Positions 10,896 through 22,105 of a DNA stretch of 64,000 bases are shown here, piece by piece. Source of the DNA: Ustilaginoidea virens (lineage: Eukaryota; Ascomycota; Sordariomycetes; Hypocreales; Clavicipitaceae). A model generated the notes under the pieces. The model had not been told where the DNA came from. It ran no database searches and saw only the letters and a list, made by a program, of their open reading frames with translations. The position numbers and the translations under genes are program-made. How positions within the stretch are numbered: position 1 is the stretch's first letter; each line of letters begins with the position of its first letter. Location: NCBI RefSeq assembly GCF_000687475.1, contig NC_057319.1, positions 496,001-560,000 of the forward strand, in the 5' to 3' direction.

Positions 10896-11622
10896 GGCGA
10901 TGCGTGCGCGCGTCAAAGGGGGGGGGGGGGGGGGGGGCACGAAGTTTGTTGTTGTTGGGGGGGACAGGCTGGGCGGGTGGAAAAGAGCAAAAGATTACGG
11001 AGTAGTTTAGGGGGGGTTCTTTTGCGCGGTGCGGCGGGCCAATCGGACGAGACGGCAAGGGGGGAAGCGCGGGTGGAGGATGGCTTTGACGGAAGCGTTC
11101 CAGCTGGGCAGGGGGCGGGCCTGGCCTGGCGTGGGGTGGGTGGGGCTGGGCGCTTGGCACAGGCGCAGGCGCAGGTGCAGGCGCAGGTGCAGGGGGCAGG
11201 GGTGGGGCGGTTCGCTTGCGCTTGCGCTTGGTGGGAGGCCTGAGGGAGGGGAACCTGGGCCGCGGCTGTATGCGGCCTGGCGATGCTGGCCCAGGGAGAC
11301 GAGACGAGACGAGACGAGGGACGATGGGCCGGCATTGTCGCGCATCTGCGTCAAGGCGCGCAACAGCCTCACGCAAGCGGTCAGCAGCCTCGGTCGGAGT
11401 CGAATTTCTTAGGCGAGTTCGCCACCCCAGCCAAGCTTGTGCACAAAAACAATACCGACGCAGACAAGAACCGTACGTATCCCATGCCAGGTACGCATTT
11501 CAGCTCGGACCAAATCTTGTCCAAGATACCGCGCTTCCCAGACAAAAACAAGCAAGAAGAAAGAGACAAAAATACAACCGACAAAAGAGGCCGCCACAAT
11601 GAAAAAGCCCCCCCCATTGAGC
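10896..11622. other. Intergenic region upstream of the TMEM234-like gene
   Basis: G run at 10918-10937, TACGGAGTA at 10996-11004, imperfect GGCGCAGGTGCA repeat at about 11160-11196 and GAGAC repeat at 11298-11320. It forms the 5' region of the TMEM234-like gene and the 3' region of LST8. No gene is seen. Confidence 0.55.
10996..11004. promoter_or_regulatory. TACGGAGTA word
   Basis: Exact 9-mer 101 bp upstream of the TMEM234-like start codon. Confidence 0.4.
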
Positions 11623-12878
11623 CTACCGCGTCTCCGAGTAGTCGTTCAGGGCCACGCAGACAGCCCCTCGGTGATGTCCGTTGTACTGCCGAATAATCTG
11701 CTGGCTGTGCACCTCCCAGAGTCGCGCGTAGTGATCCGAGCAAGCCGTCACCAGGTACGCCGAGTCAGCGCTGAACGCGCAGTCCCATACCCACCGCTGG
11801 TGGCCAGTCAACGTGGCCTCCAGCGGGAACGGCTTCGGATCGTTTTCGCCCTCGGCCTGCGGCTTGGTATTATTGACCTCCCAAATCTTGGCCGTGTGGT
11901 CCGCGCTGCACGTGGCGAGCTTCTTGACGTCTGGCGACAGCAGAACGCGAGTGATGTACTCCTTGTGGGCGCTGAAATGGGTAACCGGCATGATTTGCGT
12001 CTGGTCGAATGTCTGCTGCAGCTTCCACACAAAGACATTGCCCTGGTTTGGTCCGTCAGGGCGCATGAGCCAAAAGGAGAAAGGGGAGGGCAGAGAGGCG
12101 CCCCTTACCGCTATGTTGGCTGCGCAGAGAAGCGTGCCATCGCTTGCGACGGTAACGCTCGATACCGACACATCTTCTTCTGGGAGGAGCTCGTGCGCGC
12201 ACGTGTTCTCCGCCAGATCCCATATTCTCACGCTGCCCGCTCTGTCGCAGCTGATGATCTCGCCCTGGTTCGGATGGATCACCACGTCGTTTGCCGGGGA
12301 TCCGTGGTTATAGCTGCGCTGGATAGACCCCGTCCTCGTCTCCCAAATCTTGACGGTGCCGTCTTCCGAGCTCGTCACCATCCATTTCCCTTCGCAGTGG
12401 AAAGCCACCCCGGTGATGTTGCCCGTGTGGCCTTCAAACGTCAGAAGCGGGTTCGGATTCGTGGACTTGATGTCGTAGAGTTTGACGGTATGGTGGCCGG
12501 CCGCGGCGAGGAATCGCTTGTCGGGCGAAATGCAAAGCCTGTTGACCTGCGAGTCGGGATGCTGGATCGTGCGCGAGCAAATGCCCGAGAGAGCTTCCCA
12601 GAATCTACCCTCGGCCGTCGTTAGCAAAAGAGGCCAAAGGGGGATGACTAGAGAAAGAAATGACGCAAAAAAAAAAAAAAAAAGAACAAAAGAGCGGAAA
12701 AGAGCTGGGGATTTTGCGAACCGTATGGTATGGTCGTAGCCCGCTGTTCAGAGATTCAAAGTTAACTTGTGAACATTTTGCCTGGGCGCATGACCTGCGG
12801 AAGAAGATGCGTCTTGTTTTTTTTTTTCTTTTTCTTTTTTTTTTTTTCCTTCGTACCAGTGCAGAGAATGACAGACAT
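11623..12878 (-). CDS. LST8: TOR complex subunit LST8, WD40 protein
   Basis: Four exons on the minus strand: 12878-12857, 12743-12722, 12604-12109, 12042-11623, giving 319 aa. Joined, the N-terminus reads MSVILCTAGYDHTIRFWEA, the expected LST8 start. This requires a 22-nt first exon and a 22-nt second exon. WD40 repeats cover the whole length, with GIITGVAF-, SSEDGTVKIWE-, CSADHTAKIWE- and CSDHYARLWE-type blades, and the end EVHSQQIIRQYNGHHRGAVCVALND is typical. LST8 binds the kinase domain of TOR in TORC1 and TORC2. Intron 3 (12108-12043, 66 nt) is in frame without a stop, so retention would add 22 residues inside a blade. Confidence 0.95.
12722..12743 (-). other. LST8: 22-nt micro-exon of LST8
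   Basis: Encodes GYDHTIR between acceptor CAG and donor GTTCGC. Without it the conserved first blade of LST8 cannot be built. The flanking introns are 113 nt and 117 nt. Confidence 0.88.
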
Positions 12879-13637
12879 GGCGGCGGCTTGCAAAGCGAAC
12901 AGCTCATTCACTTGCGCCTGGGGCGGGAGCGTCGTGACGCGAAAGGGAAAACGCGGTTTGCGGTTTGCTGAGGGCGGACTGGTGAATTCGTGGGCGTTTG
13001 CAGCTTGGCGGGGGCGGCGGCGACTTGTTTGGACTTGGATGAGGTAACAAGCCGGCGGTCGGACCTTCCCCCAGCACAACGCCACCAGCTCCCGTTTCCA
13101 AGTAACAGAGTTATTCCGCAATGCGACGGACTCGGAGTACCAGGCGCCACCCTAGTTTGACCAAGGAGGTACCTACCTGCTTACCTAAAGGTGGTAGGAA
13201 CTCCAGGGCTTATCGATGACTGCAGAATGGCACGACGACAACAAACAACAAAAGTCACACGAGAATAGGTCGTTTTCCAAAGGCCACACTGGTATCATAT
13301 TCTTATCCTGCTTCGCAATAGAATTTGAAAAGGAAAAAAAAGACAAAAAAAAGTTAAAAAAAGAACGACTCCCTCGTTGTCAACTGAGCAACACGTTCAT
13401 GGCAATCCGTAAACGCCTTGAGCCGCCACATTTGTAATGGCTGATCCTCTCAGTATCTGCCGTAGCATCGGTTGTTAAAACAAAACAAGTGGAGAAAAGA
13501 AAAAAAAAGATGTGATGTCGATAGCCCAAGCCCCGAACGAAAAGCGAACGAAAAAAAAAAAAAAGGGAGGAACTTCCCGAGAATTGAAAACAGAGACAAA
13601 AGCCCTCACTACCGTCAATGCAGCAGGCTGTTGACAA
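12879..13637. other. Intergenic region between LST8 and the FHA gene
   Basis: Promoter of LST8 and 3' end of the FHA gene. It contains GGTACCTACCTGCTTACCTAAAGG text at 13168-13192 and A-rich runs near 13335-13368 and 13499-13564. No gene is seen. Confidence 0.55.
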
Positions 13638-15703
13638 TCACAGGTCCGGAGCGGTAGCTATCAGGGCCGACATTACCGCTACCCCACCAATAGCTGCGAA
13701 GCCTAGGAGTTCAGCAACCCGTCGCATTCGCTTGACCGGTCGCTCTGCAAAGGAGCCCGCAGCTTGACGACTAGCATTGGCGGCATGGGTTGGTTCCCCA
13801 TCGGCAAGGTCAACCGACCGAGTCATGCCATCGGCTGGCTGGAAACGCTTTCCAACCAGGTCGCGGTCCTCTTCAACGGGCAGCAGCTGCGAAATTTCGT
13901 CAGACTTTCTCTTCAGCGAGCCGTCACCCAACGCAGCATCTTTGCAAGCCTCCTTGGCTGAGCCGCCAGGCGCTTTCTCAGCTTCGACGTTCTGCGACGC
14001 CGCCAAAGTCGGCCCAGTTCCCAAGCCTGCCATCCTTTTGCTCATCTCATATGTGTAGGCAGATGTATCATCGAGCAGCTCATTTGGATCCGTATCTGGT
14101 CTCGTATCCACACCGGTCATGGGCGTATGAAGAAATTTATCGCCAGCAGCCAGCAAGTCAGCGGTCGTTGTGCATGTTCGAGCTGTGACGTGTTCAGTCA
14201 AGCTTCTCTGACTTGCGACCAGCTCCAGCTCGTCGTTGGCCATGTCAGCGGGCCCATCCGCACCATTCTCATTGCTGTTTTGTTTGCCCCCAGTTTGGCC
14301 CAAACAAACTCGCCTGTTGTGCTCCCGAGCCTCGAAGTATTCGACTTTTCCAGATTTGGCTCCCAGAACCCCCGCGGATCTGACTTGGGCGTCGAAAGAT
14401 GAACGAAATGATGGAGATGAAGCAGCTTGCTCCACGGATGCTGCGGCAAGACATGACGGATTCACGTCTTCAGCGTATGTGGCCGAGACGAGATCGGGCT
14501 GCTCCGCAAGGGGAAGTTGAGAGACGTGGGACGTTTCCTCAACTGCAAACACTTCCATGTCTAGAAGCAAGCATAGTCAGTCCCTCGTTCAAGAAATCAA
14601 GCTGCGTGAGGAATCAAAAGGTACCTGGACCAAGTCCCTCTTCATCATCGCAATGGTTGCAATTTTCTGTGTCTTCGTAGTAAAAAGACAAGCCATCTTT
14701 CTCCGAATGGAGCTCAAGGGAGGAGTTGGACACTTGAGAACTCATGCGCCCTTCGCTTCCCTCGTCCAGGCTGTCGACTTCGGATATCCATGGCGCGGAT
14801 TGTTCCGAAGCTTCGATTTCTGCAGAAGCTGGTCCTGGTTCCATAGCCAATTCCCGACTATTCTCGCCTGGCTCCATCAACATGACAATTTCTGCGGCGT
14901 TTGAGTCATCGTCGCCAGTGAGGTCAATAGCGCTGACACTGCCAGAGAATTCCTTTTGAGCCGGCGATATTCCGGCCTGTTGAAGAATGGCAACACTTGT
15001 CTCAACAGTGTCGTCCATCTCGCTCATTTCGTCTTCATCATCTGTGGAATCCGGAACTCTGAAGACCGCAGGCCGCTCTTGGGGGCTAAATACTCGTTAG
15101 CACATGGCTTGCTGTCGTGGGAGGGATAGAGTTACAGCCTACTTTGACTGTCCGAAATTAAGAGTGACCATCATTTCACAGGAACGGAACACATCGGATC
15201 CCTTTAGAATGGGGATGCCAAATCGAAGCACGTCGTTCGAACGAAGCTCCTTGGGTTGACCGCTTTCAATGCGATGATTGTTCACGTATGTTCCGTGCAA
15301 GGACTTTGCGTCGATAAGGGTCACGGACTGCCCACAAGCATCAGTCATGGTCTCCAAGCAGCAAAAGTACTTTATGCATTGGCGATTCGGAAAAGGCTCA
15401 CGTTGTTAGCGGGAGATAAAACCAACTTGGCGTGGTTCCGGGACATGACAGCAGAATTGAACCATCCATTGTTGGGTCCTTCAACCAGCCTGGCGTCTCG
15501 TTTGGTGGTTCGTCCAATTTGAACCTCGGGATTGTTCTTTGTCAGAAGGATATGGCGATGACAGAATCTGATGCTGCGGTCCGGCTCCACAACTTTGAGG
15601 ATAACTTGGGCTGTGGAATAACATGATCAGCACAGACACAGATACGCGGATCATAGTTTGTGGAGAACGTACCCTCGTCGTTGTATCGTGGTTGCAAGGC
15701 CAT
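13638..15703 (-). CDS. FHA-domain protein with C-terminal membrane anchor (Vps64/Far-like)
   Basis: Five exons on the minus strand: 15703-15673, 15610-15402, 15327-15143, 15085-14625, 14560-13638, giving 602 aa. A forkhead-associated phosphothreonine-binding domain spans about residues 10-140. Its hallmark pieces are VQIGRT, MSRNHAKL and SLHGTYVNNHRI. A long acidic, Ser-rich, probably disordered middle follows. The C-terminus has a basic patch KRMRRVAEL and one hydrophobic segment (LGFAAIGGVAVMSALIA) ending five residues from the stop, the layout of a tail-anchored protein. Yeast Vps64/Far9-Far10 and SLMAP share FHA plus tail anchor and act in STRIPAK-type complexes. Assigning this protein to that group is inference; the strong coiled coil of SLMAP is not obvious here. 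Confidence 0.8.
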
Positions 15704-18300
15704 ACTTGTTGCCGGTACCTTATCACACTGGGGAAGTGCTGGCAAACTATGTCAGAAAGGGGAAGACGAATGTAGGCCGCAGGAAATTTTGTGGTGAAGC
15801 AAATCAAGATGGGCAGGTTTGATTGTTTCACGATGACGGTTCTGAAGGCCGAGGAATCTGAAGCGCCAGTTGGTCACGACATGACAGCCGTGGGCTGTGG
15901 ATCGGGCAGTTGCAGCGGCCTGGAAGTGACCAGAAGTCCAGAACCAGAGCTCTGAAGAAGGCCAAAGAAGAAGAGTGCAAGAGTCCGGGAGACAAAGAAG
16001 GGAGAGACGCTTGGCTTCCCTAATCTCTCAATCTCCTGAAACAGAAGGGACTATAAGACGAAGCGTGACTTGTGAAGCGGGCAGAGGTGGCAGAGGAGGC
16101 AGAGAGTAACATGACATGCCTGCCTAGGTACCTAGGTAGGTACTTGGGCAGAAGTCGGAATGATAAGGTCCGCTTTGGTGAGGTGGGGCATCGGATGGCA
16201 CGCGCAAGTGCCGTGCGTAATAAGCACGAAATGCGCTGAAACCTTACTGTGTACTTGGAGCTGTTTGCAGAAGGCCTACCTCCTGTGCTTACCCAAGTAC
16301 CGACTCTGGAAGTAGCTTGAGGACGGAATGGAGAATGGGTCTGGTCCAGTCCTGTGGTGCACAACTGCACACTGCACTGTAGAGGCGCTGATAAGGCTGC
16401 AAGCGTCAAATGTGCCAAGGGTGAACCTCTCTCTGATTGACCTCTGCCGGCCGTATCGGAGCCATGGTGGGGTTTGAAGATGTCATTACAGCCGGCAAGA
16501 CTCCGGGTCCGGCGTGACTCCTTAGTCCTGAAACATGAGCACAGAGGCTTTGTAGTTTTGGGTCCGAAAGGCTAAAAGTTTTGCGGCATTCTCGTTTGCA
16601 AAATATTCAAGGCAACTAGGTATCCGGGCTTTGAGCCGTGCCATATCGACGGGAGTGGCATTCCAGACCAGATGGCGGCTCAAGCAAGTTTCTCACACTG
16701 TAGCCTGGTCACGTACCGGCCCACAAATCAAGTCGAAGCAAGGTGGGGGGGAGGGAGGTGGGGGAGAGGGGACTCTAAAGTGCATCCACTCCAAAGTAGC
16801 CAGTGCGAATAACTACCTGGCATCCCCAATGAATCACCACAAGTACTACCAGCCCGACCTGGTCGGCACCCATCTATCATTTCGTCGTCCAGGCATTTCT
16901 CACGTAGTGGCATGTTTGCTTGCCAGCTGCAAATGGTTACGTTTAGCATAAAGGTGATGACCCTGCCGGAGACTCCCATTTTCGCGGCAGGTCCACCTCA
17001 GAGCAGGTCTCCACAACAAGGCTGTGTCCGGTGATCTTCGATAGCCCAGCAAGGGTCAATATATCGCACCATCTGCCCCGCACTCAGCAGACGACACGGC
17101 GCGGCGACACTCTCGCAGGGGCTGCGCAGTTTCCAGTTTAGTTCCGCCGGGAGCAGCCACTACAGCACGGCCTCCGCCGGAAATCAGTAAAAACGTGGGA
17201 TCGGATTATCCTGTTGTTAAGAGCCTGCCGCCTCGTTATTCTCTACGTCAGAAGTCGAGGGGCTGTATGGGGCGGTGTGGGGCTGTGTCTGCAGAGGCAC
17301 GCGATTTCACCCGATAAAAGCTGCACTGACCGCGTAAAGTGGCCGATAGCTATGACGTCGGGTAGGCTTCAGCGACCCAGCCATTTGTTGGCCCAGACAT
17401 TTCTTAGCTGTCTCCCCCGCAAAAAGAAGCCGGCCGTCCCAGGTTACCCCGTGGGTCGCTGCTTTGGGCTGGCAGGGATGAAATGCCTACCTACTAGCAG
17501 GTCGTAAAAAAGTCTGTAAACCACATGCAGTTATTGCTGACGAGCAGCCATACTAGCCTACCTGTTATCGAGGTTCTTGTCTGGCAGCTGTCAATGTTGG
17601 TTGTCAGCTGGTAGTGGGTACATGCCTACCCCAGGTAAACTCACGGCTTTTCAGGCAGGAACCCGATGTAATCCGTAGTGGTGTGTACTTGCCTTGGGTG
17701 CCCATAGCCGGCACAACTCTCAACATTAAAACGGGTACGTACACACGTCGTAATCAGACACGACCAACTTCGGTACCTGCGAGTCTTGCTTTCGTTACCG
17801 GGACCTGCCAACGTGCACCTCCAGCTCATTTACCGCCTTTCCATTTCCTTTCTCTTGCCGTCAGTATTACTTAACCCCCAGCTTACTCCGGAACCGCCGC
17901 CCTTGGATCCTGACCCCCAACCTGCTCTTGCTCCTGGCATCCTTTATACTTCCGAACCTTGCTCCCTTCGAAACCTTGTTCCCCTCCATGGAGCTTCTCG
18001 TCGCAGAACCTATAAGATCCGCTCACACCAACTGCCCTCACAACACTCACAACACCCTTTACTCCTCGCAACCGCCGTCTTGACAACAGCAATCTTCTAA
18101 ACTACGACCAAGGAGTCCCAGAACACCCTTTGCTACTGCCGCTTATACAGGGCCCTTCATTGCTACGACGTGCACTCTGTTGACACACACCCCAACGCTC
18201 ATCCGGCTTTCTACTCCCACCAACTCGCAGCCCAACCTCCAAACAACACCGCCCCAACTCGCTGCAAGTCTGCGGATTTCTTCATTGCGCCCCCATCGCG
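15704..18300. promoter_or_regulatory. Divergent intergenic region, FHA gene / IFRD gene
   Basis: 2.6 kb without a recognisable gene. It holds the CCTAGGTACCTAGGTAGGTA cluster at 16123-16142, a G-rich stretch at 16741-16770 and a pyrimidine-rich leader at about 17780-18300 before the IFRD start. The ORFs here lack codon bias. Confidence 0.55.
16129..16138. promoter_or_regulatory. TACCTAGGTA palindrome
   Basis: Exact 10-bp palindrome overlapped by a second near copy (GCCTAGGTA at 16122-16130). It lies in a head-to-head intergenic region. Confidence 0.5.
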
Positions 18301-19692
18301 ATGAGCCACGCTCGAGTCAAAGCCCTCAAGGGCGCTGGGAAAACCACTTCCAGAAAGGCCATCAAGTCTGGCCGTGCTTCGGGGAACATTACCCCTCAAA
18401 GCTCCCCACTGCCGTCATCGCATACGTCACCAATACACTCTGCTGCTCACAGCCGCGCCGCTTCCGATGCGAGCGATAACGAATTTGATGACGAGCCCGT
18501 GCAATTTGAAGACACCATGTACGGTGATGGTTTGGGAGGGACCGCATTAGCCATTCATTTTATGGGCCCCAGCACCGTCATCGACGTCAAAGCTCTGATC
18601 GATACAATGCGAGACAAGAAACACAACAATAGTGAAGTTCGCGAGAAAATACTCGGGGGCTATAATAAAGTGCTTCGCACCAGATTCGAAGCGGAAACTC
18701 GCGAGCGCTGGTTGACTTCTTCTGCGCTTGAGCTGGCGCAGTTTTTTCTCAGGGGAGCTGATCGGGGTGCAACCGCTCGGGAGAGGCTCCTGAGTCTCCA
18801 GGCCTACTATCTGACTGTTGGTACCACCGGAGACCTGGAGATCTTCGAAACCAGCGAGCGGGCTTTGAAACAGATTCTGATAGATGACGACAATGACGAA
18901 ATCAGGGTGCTTGCCATCTACGTCCTTTGCTTGACGGTTCTTTACGCCGGCGGATTGGAAGAAGCTGCGCTGGAAGTCATGCAGTACCTTGTTGATATCG
19001 TGCAGACCGACGGTGACAGCGTCGAATTGCACGACAACGAGGCGGTCGTGGCTGCCGCCATTGTCGGCTGGACCTTTGTGGCCAGCCATGTCCGAGACTT
19101 TTCAGCCTCTGCCGATGCCGCCATGAATGCCTTTGTCGAGCAACTCGACAGCTCCGTTGTCGATGTGCAGTGCAACGCGGCGCAAGCCATTGCGCTCATC
19201 TTTGAGTCGGCACGAAACTACGAGGCGGAGATGGGCGAGCCTTTTCAACTGCAATGCGACCCCCAAAGACTTGCTGGACGGATGAGGGAGCTTATCAAAG
19301 CCAGCAGCAGCAAGTCGGTGCCCAGGAAGCAACGCCGAAAGATGCGCGAGAGCCTCGCCAGCGTAGCTACCTCTCTCGAACGGGGCGTTGGACCTTTCTA
19401 CTCAACCGCGCTCCTCTTCCCGGACCATATTGCTGACGGCCGAGCAACTATATCCTATCGCAACGAGGAAGGCGAGCCAGAGTACGGCTACAGGTGCCAT
19501 CTACGCATCGGAATTTACAGCACCCTCGTCAGCACCTGGTCGCTCCTGTCCCGTGCTCGGGTGATGAAGATCTTGTTCCGCGAAGCACTCCAGCGCCACC
19601 TCTTCATCAACCCTGTAGTCATGGAATGCCTGGACGATGCGAAGTGGACAGTTGTCGGTGGCGTCCGCCGACCATGTTGTCATTGTCATTGA
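18301..19692 (+). CDS. Interferon-related developmental regulator (IFRD) family protein
   Basis: Single exon, 463 aa. A Ser/Lys-rich N-terminus (about residues 1-70) is followed by an all-helical ARM/HEAT-like IFRD region. Features include AIHFMGPSTVIDVKALIDTM, LRTRFEAETRERWLTSSALELAQFFLRG and EIRVLAIYVLCLTVLYAGG. A conserved C-terminal block SSSKSVPRKQRRKMRESL resembles the basic motif before the IFRD C-terminal domain. Animal IFRD1/2 are co-regulators, and IFRD2 also binds idle ribosomes; the fungal role is unknown. No membrane segment or signal peptide is visible. The start codon is at the end of a C/T-rich leader. The gene faces the MCT-type transporter tail to tail. Confidence 0.87.
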   Translation: MSHARVKALKGAGKTTSRKAIKSGRASGNITPQSSPLPSSHTSPIHSAAHSRAASDASDNEFDDEPVQFEDTMYGDGLGGTALAIHFMGPSTVIDVKALIDTMRDKKHNNSEVREKILGGYNKVLRTRFEAETRERWLTSSALELAQFFLRGADRGATARERLLSLQAYYLTVGTTGDLEIFETSERALKQILIDDDNDEIRVLAIYVLCLTVLYAGGLEEAALEVMQYLVDIVQTDGDSVELHDNEAVVAAAIVGWTFVASHVRDFSASADAAMNAFVEQLDSSVVDVQCNAAQAIALIFESARNYEAEMGEPFQLQCDPQRLAGRMRELIKASSSKSVPRKQRRKMRESLASVATSLERGVGPFYSTALLFPDHIADGRATISYRNEEGEPEYGYRCHLRIGIYSTLVSTWSLLSRARVMKILFREALQRHLFINPVVMECLDDAKWTVVGGVRRPCCHCH

Positions 19693-20292
19693 TCCTGCTG
19701 CTCGCTTTCTCTTCTTTTCCTTTTCTAAATTTAAAAACGAACAAAAAAAAAAGAAAAAAAAAAAAGAAAACGCTTTTGGTGCGGAATTACGGATATCAAG
19801 TCGGGATACGGCGTTTAATTAGTGGAAGGAATGGCATCCAGCTTGTGCAAGGCTGGTGAGTTGGCTTGGTTGCAGGTGTGATAGAGTAGAAACCTGGCGG
19901 TAACACTCAATGCATTGATTATTGGTTCATCTGCTCAGACTCATTGCCTCATCCTCGCCCTTTATTCGTGAGCTCTAACCATGCGAGCAGGACCTCGTCG
20001 ATGTAAGCATGCGTCAGTACAGCAACAAGGCATTGACAATAGCGAATCCGGGACAAGGAAAAAATGAACCAAAAAGAAACAAAACAAGAACAACAACAAC
20101 AACAAAACAAAGTAAAACAAAACAAAACACCAATAAAAGCAATAACAAGAAAAAAAACAAGAAAAAAAAAACTACTTGTTATTGATATGAGTGGTTGCAA
20201 AAGCCCCCCAATGACTTTTGTTGCTTGGTCATGGCAAGTCGTGAAAGCCGCCTAGGTCGTCATATTGCATTCGCTGCCCGCGGCCCCCCTGC
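19693..20292. other. Convergent intergenic region
   Basis: A-rich tract at 19742-19770 just after the IFRD stop, and CAA/AAC-rich text at 20065-20170. No gene is seen. Confidence 0.55.
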
Positions 20293-22105
20293 TCAAAACT
20301 TGCCCAAACGACCGGGCTGCCAGAGAAGCTTTGCCGCGAATATGGACAGAGCCCCCAGCAAAGCCACCAATGCCGCAAATGCGTGCACAGGGATCCAGCT
20401 TGATGTGGCGGCCTTTAGGGCGAAACCAAGGGGAGGTCCTCCTATGGCACCAACTGCACAGATGGCCATCATGACGCCGATCCGCCAGCCAATATGTCCC
20501 ATGTCCGCAGTCGTTTGGGCAACGCAGGCAGAACCTAATGGGACTAGCCCACCAGACAAGATGCCATACAGAACGGCAAAGACAATCATGGCCGGCACAG
20601 TCGTCATCCAGATCAAGAAAAACGTCACAATGCTCCCCAGAGATGCTATGAGAGACAGGACGTTGAATCTGCGCATCCTTTAGCCACCCGAGATGTTTTC
20701 CTTGACAAAGGTGGTGGTGGCCGCTTACCTTCCGAATCGATCTGCAAGCCAACCAGAACCAATTCTCCCTATAAATGAGCCGCCGTATGTGATTGTGAGG
20801 AGATAGTTCGCAAAATCCATCGAGATTCCATTGTCGAGGGCGTACTTGGGAATGAAGCTGAATGGTATGAAAATACCGGCGTATAGGACAAGCAGAGAGC
20901 AGCTCAAGAGGATGAAGCGCAAGTCCAGTATAGCACTTCGCATGCTTCTTTGCGACTGCTCGGCTTGATTTCCAGCAGCATCGTGCGCCGCCACTCCTTT
21001 TCTTTCTCGCACAAAGCAGCACCCCAGAAGCAGCAAAGGCGTCGTGATTACTGCTACAATTTGATGGAGGTGTTTCGGCTGTACCACGCCGTATAGGTTG
21101 CTGAGGAGGAGTGGCCACACCATTCCACCAATCGAAGAGCCTGATACGGCTGTTCCCAACGCCAATGCCCTTTTCTCATTGAACCACTCGGATATTGCGC
21201 TTGTCGTGGGGTAGAAGCTGTACGTTCCTCACACACCGTTTAGCGTCACCATTCGTTGTGGTTCCTAGGCAGGGATGGATTTATATTGACTGACGTACAT
21301 CAAAGCATCGGCAATGCCAAGAAAAACTCCCTGGTTGAGGAGGAACTGCCAGTATCTCGTCGACCAACTGGTGCCCAGGAATGATACCAGGCAAAAAAGG
21401 GTGCCGAGAAAGAGCGGTGGCCGGGCTCCCCATTTGTCGAAGATGGGGCCAGTCACTAAGCCGCCAACAAAGAAGATGAAATGCTGCGGGTCAGGAATTA
21501 GTGAGATACTGCGATAGTGTGCCATGGCTACTTTGGGGGCAGACCTGAGCACTTCCGATCCAGCTAATGTCGGTCGGTCTGGCATTTTCCCAGGGCGTCG
21601 GATTCGATTCGTACATGGCCTGAAAGGTTCCAAACGAGTTCATGAGGCCTACAATTTTCCCTCGTCAACAGCGAGGCTTCCGCCCCGCGACTTGGCAATG
21701 TGACGTACCAAATGCAATGAAAAAGTTGATGAATCCCCCAGTCACCACAAGCCATGCTCGACCACCACCATCAGGGACACCGATGCGACAACCTGCAATG
21801 CTCTCCCTGCCTTTAGCACCATGGGGAGTGTCCGGACCTTCGGGTGTCCATATATATTGCCCGGGCGCAAAGTTGGGCTTGACGGTGTAAGTGGGCACGG
21901 TCGTGTTTATCCTAGCAGGTGGCTCATCGGGAGGCTGGTCCGACGCTCCATCAAAAGTGCAGAGCTTGGGAGAGGAGGGTTCGCATGGTGCCTCGACAGA
22001 TTTCAGACGGCGCTGAGACTTGAGTAGCTCGTAAGCTATACTGGGGGATAAGTAGGTGGATTCATGCCATTGAAGAGAGTTTCGGCGCATGGCAGGGGCA
22101 GTCAT
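20293..22105 (-). CDS. Monocarboxylate-type MFS transporter
   Basis: Five exons on the minus strand: 22105-21709, 21648-21545, 21483-21299, 21217-20729, 20668-20293, giving 516 aa. Residues 1-115 are a hydrophilic cytosolic N-terminus; twelve membrane segments follow from WLVVTGGFINFFIAFG. Family pieces include NSFGTFQAMYE, ISWIGSAQHFIFF, GPIFDKWGARPP, KRALALGTAVSGSSIGG and IGRIGSGWLADRFGR. Fungal members resemble animal MCTs, but many (Mch-type) do not move monocarboxylates, so the substrate is unknown. Intron 3 is essential: reading through it meets stops near 21250 and 21229, yet splicing gives GIADALIFYPTTS without a break. Intron 2 uses the weak donor GTCTGC. The gene is divergent from an FAD monooxygenase. 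Confidence 0.88.

Noticed and set aside
21218..21298. In-frame stops in the MCT-type transporter suggesting a pseudogene
   Set aside because: An 81-nt GT-AG intron covers both stops and splicing restores the conserved sequence with correct phase.
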